From positions 1 through 64,000 of the forward strand of contig NZ_LXES01000045.1 in assembly GCF_001654845.1 (NCBI RefSeq): a stretch of DNA of 64,000 nt, in the 5' to 3' direction. The notes below the pieces were generated by a model that saw nothing but the letters and a program-made list of their open reading frames with translations, was not told the origin of the DNA and made no database searches. Source of the stretch: Enterobacter soli ATCC BAA-2102. Its GTDB lineage: Bacteria > Pseudomonadota > Gammaproteobacteria > Enterobacterales > Enterobacteriaceae. The translations under genes and the position numbers were made by a program. This document shows positions 59,949 through 64,000 of the stretch, piece after piece (within the stretch, counting starts at the first letter, position 1; every line of letters begins with the position of its first letter).

Positions 59949-60848
59949 ATGACGCGTAAAGACGGGCTACTGGCGTTGCTGGTAGTGGTAGTGTGGGGGC
60001 TAAATTTCGTCGTAATCAAAGTCGGTTTGCACAACATGCCGCCATTAATGCTGGCGGGGTTGCGCTTTCTGCTGGTGGCCTTCCCGGCAATCTTCGTTGT
60101 TGCCCGTCCTAAAATTCCGTTCACCTTACTGCTGGGTTACGGCCTGACTATCAGCTTTGGTCAGTTCGCCTTTCTGTTCTGCGCCATCAAATTCGGGATG
60201 CCCGCCGGACTGGCATCGCTGGTGCTCCAGGCGCAGGCCTTCTTCACCATTATTCTGGGCGCCTTTGTCTTTGGCGAACGTTTGCAGGCCAAGCAACTGG
60301 CGGGGATTACCCTTGCCGTGTTTGGTGTACTGGTGCTGGTTGAGGCCAGTCTGAACGGGCAACATGTGGCGTTGCTTGGTTTTATGCTGACCCTGGCGGC
60401 GGGGCTGAGCTGGGCCTGCGGTAATATTTTCAACAAGCTGATTATGCAGCACGAGGCGCGCCCGCCGGTGATGTCGCTGGTGGTCTGGAGTGCGCTGATC
60501 CCTGTCATTCCGTTTATGGTGGCATCAGCTATTTTTGATGGCCCGGCCGTCATGCTGGACAGCCTGGTGAATATCGACCTGACCACGATTTTGTCGCTGG
60601 TTTATCTGGCCTTTGTGGCCACCATTATTGGCTACGGTATCTGGGGATCGTTACTTGGCCGCTATGAAACCTGGCGTGTGGCGCCGCTCTCTTTGCTGGT
60701 TCCGGTCGTTGGTATTGCCAGCGCCGCGGTATTGTTGGGGGAGAAACTCAGCGCGTTGCAGTTGCTTGGCGCGGTGCTGATTATGGCCGGACTGTATATC
60801 AACGTGTTTGGCTTGCGCTTGCGTCGGGCGACGCAGGTGAGAAATTAA
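59949..60848 (+). CDS. eamA: Cysteine/O-acetylserine exporter EamA
   Basis: A 299-residue, ten-TM DMT exporter almost colinear with E. coli EamA (YdeD), which exports cysteine and O-acetylserine. Both EamA halves are plain: LLVVVVWGLNFVVIKVGLHN at the N-terminus and LSLVYLAFVATIIGYGIWGS in the second. CAGGGGCAGG sits before the ATG. It converges on marRAB with a shared hairpin between. Confidence 0.95.
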   Translation: MTRKDGLLALLVVVVWGLNFVVIKVGLHNMPPLMLAGLRFLLVAFPAIFVVARPKIPFTLLLGYGLTISFGQFAFLFCAIKFGMPAGLASLVLQAQAFFTIILGAFVFGERLQAKQLAGITLAVFGVLVLVEASLNGQHVALLGFMLTLAAGLSWACGNIFNKLIMQHEARPPVMSLVVWSALIPVIPFMVASAIFDGPAVMLDSLVNIDLTTILSLVYLAFVATIIGYGIWGSLLGRYETWRVAPLSLLVPVVGIASAAVLLGEKLSALQLLGAVLIMAGLYINVFGLRLRRATQVRN

Positions 60849-60851
60849 GAC

Positions 60852-60880
60852 AAAAAAAAGCCCCGCATCAGCGGGGCAAA
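60852..60880. terminator. Terminator between eamA and marRAB
   Basis: GCCCCGC and GCGGGGC flank ATCA, with eight A on one side and AAAACG on the other. It gives a strong T-run for the minus-strand mar operon and a weaker one for eamA. Confidence 0.88.
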
Positions 60881-60885
60881 ACGAA

Positions 60886-61104
60886 TCAGTGGTCGTGCTG
60901 GTTGTAATACGGCACGCCTAATTCGTCGGATTTGTCGCTACCAGCACCCATATGGTTGAAATCGAAAGGTGTCTGATTATTGGCAGAGGGCATGATCATC
61001 GCATCGCGATTGTTCTGCTGAGCTGCCTGTGGGGTTTGCTCCGCGAAGGTCTGGCTGGAGACAAGCACCAGCAAGGCGAGGGCGGCGGAGACGGTGAATT
61101 TCAT
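60886..61104 (-). CDS. marB: Periplasmic protein MarB
   Basis: A 72-residue protein with a signal peptide (ALLVLVSSQTFA|EQ) and the conserved MarB tail PFDFNHMGAGSDKSDELGVP. E. coli MarB is periplasmic and has been reported to dampen marA expression by an unknown route. Third gene of marRAB, 45 bp after marA. The N-terminal half is poorly conserved, as is usual. Confidence 0.92.
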   Translation of the reverse strand: MKFTVSAALALLVLVSSQTFAEQTPQAAQQNNRDAMIMPSANNQTPFDFNHMGAGSDKSDELGVPYYNQHDH

Positions 61105-61149
61105 GATTTCCTCGGTTACGTCTTAAAGGCGATGTTTAGCTACAGTGAT

Positions 61150-61530
61150 TCAACTGCAATGTTTCAGCGGATACAGGTATCGGGATTCACCCGGCATACT
61201 GGTGATTCGGTACTTATGAGGCGGCACGTCGAAGTAGTTCTTAAACGTACGCGTTAAGGTCTGTTGTGATTCAAACCCATACCGCTCCGCCAGATAAAGG
61301 ATCGGTTCATTGCTTTCTTTGAGCTTCTGGGCAATTTCCGTCAGCTTACGGCTGCGAATGTATTGTCCTAATGAATGACCGGTCTCTTTTTTAAACATCC
61401 GTTGCAGGTGCCATTTTGAGTAACCTGAACGCTCTGACACTTTCTCAAGGGAGAGCGGCGATTCCAGGTTATCTTCGATCCAGTCCAAAATGCTATGAAT
61501 AGTGATAGCGTCAGTATTGCGTCTGGACAT
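61150..61530 (-). CDS. marA: Multiple antibiotic resistance activator MarA
   Basis: A 126-residue AraC/XylS activator made only of the two helix-turn-helix motifs (LSLEKVSERSGYSKWHLQRM and ILYLAERYGFESQQTLTRTF), almost identical to E. coli MarA. It binds marboxes to switch on efflux (acrAB-tolC), micF and others. AGAGG is 7 nt before the ATG at 61530; an ATG two codons earlier is possible. It follows marR by 19 bp. Confidence 0.97.
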   Translation of the reverse strand: MSRRNTDAITIHSILDWIEDNLESPLSLEKVSERSGYSKWHLQRMFKKETGHSLGQYIRSRKLTEIAQKLKESNEPILYLAERYGFESQQTLTRTFKNYFDVPPHKYRITSMPGESRYLYPLKHCS

Positions 61531-61549
61531 CGTCATACCTCTTTCTGTA

Positions 61550-61984
61550 TTACGGCAGTATTTTCTTAAGCAAGTGCTCAAGCGTTGCCACTTCATCCGC
61601 CGTTAAGTTTTTTGTTAGTTCCTGGTGCGTTGTTTGTCCTACTAATTGATGACATTGCTCACACATCGCCGCGCCGTCGCTGGTCAGTTTCACCAGTACG
61701 CCGCGTTTGTCATTCGGGTTAGGGCTTCGTTCTATCCATCCTTTGCAGACGAGTCGATCCAGCATTCGAGTCAGGGCACCGAGATCTACAGAGAGCACCT
61801 TTTTCAGCTCTACCGGCGTGATACACACTTCGCAGCGAATGGAACACAGCACTTTGAACTGTGTTGCGGTGATATCCAGCGGAGACAGGTATTCATTAAG
61901 CAGGCGATCTTTTTTCTGATTAACCATATGAATAAGGCGACCCAGCGGAATAATTTCGTTAAAGAGATCACTGGTGCTTTTCAC
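61550..61984 (-). CDS. marR: Repressor MarR
   Basis: A 144-residue winged-helix dimer matching E. coli MarR in full. The DNA-reading region is VLSVDLGALTRMLDRLVCKG and the wing NPNDKRGVLVKL; the oxidant/copper-sensing Cys of E. coli (in the CEQCHQLVG region) is kept. It represses marRAB and is released by salicylate and other phenolics. It starts with GTG, as in E. coli, and the start lies six bases from operator site II. Confidence 0.97.
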   Translation of the reverse strand: MKSTSDLFNEIIPLGRLIHMVNQKKDRLLNEYLSPLDITATQFKVLCSIRCEVCITPVELKKVLSVDLGALTRMLDRLVCKGWIERSPNPNDKRGVLVKLTSDGAAMCEQCHQLVGQTTHQELTKNLTADEVATLEHLLKKILP

Positions 61985-61989
61985 AATGG

Positions 61990-62036
61990 TTGCCCTGGCA
62001 AGTAGTTAGTCACGGCAGATATTATTGCTCAGGCAA
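61990..62036 (-). promoter_or_regulatory. marO: two MarR-binding sites
   Basis: TTGCCCTGGCAA at 61990-62001 (site II) and TTGCTCAGGCAA at 62025-62036 (site I) reproduce the two E. coli MarR operators (TTGCC-x-GGGCAA type) in position and spacing upstream of marR. Confidence 0.93.
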
Positions 62037-62062
62037 GTATAAGTCAACTGAATGAATCAGCC

Positions 62063-62082
62063 GATGCCACGAATTGCTAAAA
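62063..62082 (-). promoter_or_regulatory. marbox (MarA/SoxS/Rob site)
   Basis: On the minus strand TTTTAGCAATTCGTGGCATC matches the E. coli mar marbox ATTTAGCAAAACGTGGCATC in all but three bases. It lies upstream of site I, where MarA, SoxS or Rob activates the operon. Confidence 0.92.
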
Positions 62083-62240
62083 CGTTTCATGAACTTTTTT
62101 TTGTGGCTTTCAAATCAAAAACATAACGGATAGTTATGATTAAGCAGCGAAAATAATCCTTACGTTGTGCTAATGGCTGAAATGCCCTTTTTCACCTTAT
62201 AATTGCGGTGTTGAATTATGGATAAGGACGACGACGCACG

Positions 62241-62906
62241 ATGTTGGATTTGATTAAAGCAATAAGTCTTGGGCTGGTGGTTTTACTGCCGCTGGCTAAC
62301 CCGTTGACGACGGTTGCGCTGTTTTTAGGGCTGGCAGGGAATATGAACAGCGCAGAGCGCAATCATCAGTCGATGATGGCTTCTGTGTACGTTTTTGCGA
62401 TCATGATGGTGGCGTATTACGCCGGACAACTGGTGATGAACACCTTCGGGATCTCGATTCCAGGTCTGCGTATTGCGGGTGGGCTGATTGTTGCGTTTAT
62501 CGGTTTTCGGATGCTGTTCCCGGCGCAAAAAGCGCATGAGTCGCCGGAAGCAAAAAGTAAATCCGAGGAGATGGAAACGGAGCCTTCCGCCAACATTGCC
62601 TTCGTCCCCTTAGCGATGCCAAGCACCGCAGGGCCAGGAACGATAGCGATGATCATCAGTTCTGCCTCAACAGTGCGTGATGGCGGCACGTTCCCGGAGT
62701 GGGTTATCACGGTCGCACCGCCCATTATTTTTGCGCTTATCGCAATTATTGTATGGGGATCTTTGCGCAGCTCTGGCGCGATTATGCGTTGGGTGGGCAA
62801 GGGCGGTATTGAAGCTATTTCTCGTCTGATGGGCTTCTTACTGGTCTGTATGGGCGTGCAGTTTATTATTAACGGCGTACTGGAAATTATTAAAACCTAT
62901 CATTGA
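62241..62906 (+). CDS. marC: Inner-membrane protein MarC
   Basis: A 221-residue, six-TM protein of the UPF0056/MarC family, same length as E. coli MarC (ISLGLVVLLPLANPLTTVAL; GISIPGLRIAGGLIVAFIGF; PLAMPSTAGPGTIAMIISS). Despite the name, no part in antibiotic resistance is established and its function is unknown. Divergent from marRAB across 256 bp. Confidence 0.95.
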   Translation: MLDLIKAISLGLVVLLPLANPLTTVALFLGLAGNMNSAERNHQSMMASVYVFAIMMVAYYAGQLVMNTFGISIPGLRIAGGLIVAFIGFRMLFPAQKAHESPEAKSKSEEMETEPSANIAFVPLAMPSTAGPGTIAMIISSASTVRDGGTFPEWVITVAPPIIFALIAIIVWGSLRSSGAIMRWVGKGGIEAISRLMGFLLVCMGVQFIINGVLEIIKTYH

Positions 62907-62911
62907 TGTTT

Positions 62912-62984
62912 TGCCCGGCGGCGCGTTGCTTGCACGGGCCTACGGGTTTTGTAGGCCGGGTAAGGCGAAGCCGCCACCCGGCAC
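62912..62984. repeat. Paired REP elements (BIME) between marC and sotB
   Basis: TTGCCCGGCGGCGCG...CACGGGCCTAC and, inverted after it, GTAGGCCGGGTAAGGCG...CCGCCACCCGGC are two REP units facing each other, a bacterial interspersed mosaic element between convergent genes. Confidence 0.85.
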
Positions 62985-62993
62985 AAACAAACG

Positions 62994-64000
62994 TCACCCA
63001 TGCTGGCCTTGTTCTTCCATCGCCACCGGCCATTTGCGGAAAATCAGCACCGACCAGATAAACGCCGCCAGCGCCGGGATTGCGCCAATATAACCAATCG
63101 ATGCCATCGAAAAGTGCAGGCTTATCTGATTGCCCACCAGCGCACCTGCACCGATCCCAATGTTAAATATCCCGGAGAACAACGCCATGGCCACGTCGGT
63201 GGCGTCGGGGGCAAGCGCCAGAACTTTAACCTGCATTCCCAGGCCGATAATCATGATCGCCACGCCCCAGAAAATACTCAGCACGGCAAGATACATTTCG
63301 CTGTCTGCCGCAGGCATCAGCAGAAGCAGGCACGCCAGCAGCAGGCCAATGGCACTGCTCACCAGCAGCGACGCGTGCTGATTACCCAGTTTCCCGAACA
63401 GCACGCTGCCGATGATGCCTGCTCCACCCAGGATCAGCAGTAACACGGTGGCAAAGTTTGCACTAAAACCGGCCACAGTCTGCACAAACGGCTCAATATA
63501 GCTGTAGGCCGTATAGTGCGCCGTCACCACCACCACGGTGAGTAGATAGATACTCATCAGCGCAGGACGGCGGAATAGCAGCGGCAGACTTTTCAGTGAA
63601 CCAGAGTGTTCGCTTGGCATTTTTGGCAGCAGTTTGATCAGGCACAGCAGCGTAACCAGGGCGCCCACGCCAATGGCGAAGAAGGTGGTACGCCAGCCAA
63701 AGTATTGCCCCACCACACGACCAATCGGCAAGCCTAAAACCATGGCCAGCGCGGTACCGGTTGCGATCAGGCTTAATGCCTGGGCGCGCTTACCGGCAGG
63801 GGCGAGTCGGATGGCTAATGAGGCGGTGATTGACCAGAAGACCGCGTGGGCAAAGGCAATCCCGATGCGGCTTATCACCAGCACGGTAAAGTTCCAGGCC
63901 ATAAACGACAGCACGTGGCTGGCGATAAATAAGGCGAACAACCCAATCAGCAGTTTGCGCCGCTCCATCTGGCTGGTCAGCAGCATAAACGGCAGCGACA
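62994..64000 (-). CDS. sotB: Sugar efflux transporter SotB (5' end beyond the window)
   Basis: A partial MFS protein; the visible 335 codons match E. coli SotB (YdeA, 396 residues) from about residue 60 to the end (FMLLTSQMERRKLLIGLFAL; IGLGMQVKVLALAPDATDVA). The frame is open to base 64000, whose codons give LSLPF as in E. coli, so the first about 60 residues lie outside. It exports arabinose and IPTG-like sugars in E. coli. Order marC-sotB is as in E. coli. Confidence 0.95.
   Translation of the reverse strand, partial: SLPFMLLTSQMERRKLLIGLFALFIASHVLSFMAWNFTVLVISRIGIAFAHAVFWSITASLAIRLAPAGKRAQALSLIATGTALAMVLGLPIGRVVGQYFGWRTTFFAIGVGALVTLLCLIKLLPKMPSEHSGSLKSLPLLFRRPALMSIYLLTVVVVTAHYTAYSYIEPFVQTVAGFSANFATVLLLILGGAGIIGSVLFGKLGNQHASLLVSSAIGLLLACLLLLMPAADSEMYLAVLSIFWGVAIMIIGLGMQVKVLALAPDATDVAMALFSGIFNIGIGAGALVGNQISLHFSMASIGYIGAIPALAAFIWSVLIFRKWPVAMEEQGQHG

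Noticed and set aside
1..64000. CRISPR arrays, tRNA/rRNA genes, insertion sequences, prophage
   Set aside because: I looked for regularly spaced repeats, cloverleaf ends, transposase or integrase motifs and found none. The repeats seen are REP-type or single hairpins.

Overview
The window reads as the chromosome of a member of the Enterobacteriaceae, most like Enterobacter or a near relative such as Lelliottia or Leclercia. Two blocks keep the E. coli gene order and family lengths. The first runs ydcF-aldA-gapC-cybB-trg-ydcI-ydcJ-opgD-rimL-ydcK-tehAB-ydcL-ydcO-sutR-rlhA-yncJ. The second runs ydeE-eamA-marBAR-marC-sotB. Between backbone genes sit cassettes that K-12 lacks at these points. REP-type repeats mark several joints. 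I see no tRNA, rRNA, CRISPR array, insertion sequence or prophage. Genus-level naming is an inference from memory of homologues.

Layout. 1-6.6 kb: an O-methyltransferase, a three-gene drug-efflux operon (outer-membrane lipoprotein, HlyD adaptor, 14-TM MFS pump) and an MHS-type organic-acid permease. 6.9-12.4 kb: ydcF, aldA with a CRP site, an intact gapC, and cybB translationally overlapped by a second MHS permease. 12.4-17.5 kb: an accessory stretch with a Gfo/Idh oxidoreductase plus DeoR regulator, an AT-rich orphan glycosyltransferase, and the formaldehyde-detoxifying frmRA pair without frmB. 17.6-24.6 kb: a Trg chemoreceptor behind a sigma-28 promoter, a PQQ-dependent membrane dehydrogenase, and ydcI/ydcJ. 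24.6-31 kb: a carboxylesterase, a LysR / aminotransferase / amino-acid-binding-protein cassette, and opgD (periplasmic glucans).

31.1-35.1 kb is the most unusual part. It is a type IV (McrBC) restriction system sitting where E. coli has ydcH. McrB has an unfamiliar N-terminal domain and an extra PUA/EVE-like module inserted inside its NTPase. A third gene follows McrC and encodes an unrecognised protein with a His/Cys tail. Backbone then resumes with rimL, ydcK and tehAB. It is broken by a peptidase-T paralogue and a peptide-binding protein, then continues with ydcL, a DMT exporter with an AraC regulator, ydcO/sutR, rlhA and yncJ.

48-58.5 kb: two small secreted proteins, an FtrA/rhodanese divergent pair, and a MetE-like methyltransferase preceded by four tandem MetJ boxes. 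Next come the five-gene urea ABC transporter urtABCDE behind a sigma-54-type promoter, and zinT behind a Zur box that overlaps the urtE stop. 58.5-64 kb: ydeE, eamA, the marRAB multidrug-resistance regulon with recognisable MarR operators and marbox, marC, and sotB cut by the window edge.

Themes: nutrient scavenging (urea, zinc, peptides, amino acids, organic acids, methionine), aldehyde and drug detoxification, and DNA defence. Several control sites can be read directly and agree with the genes they precede.
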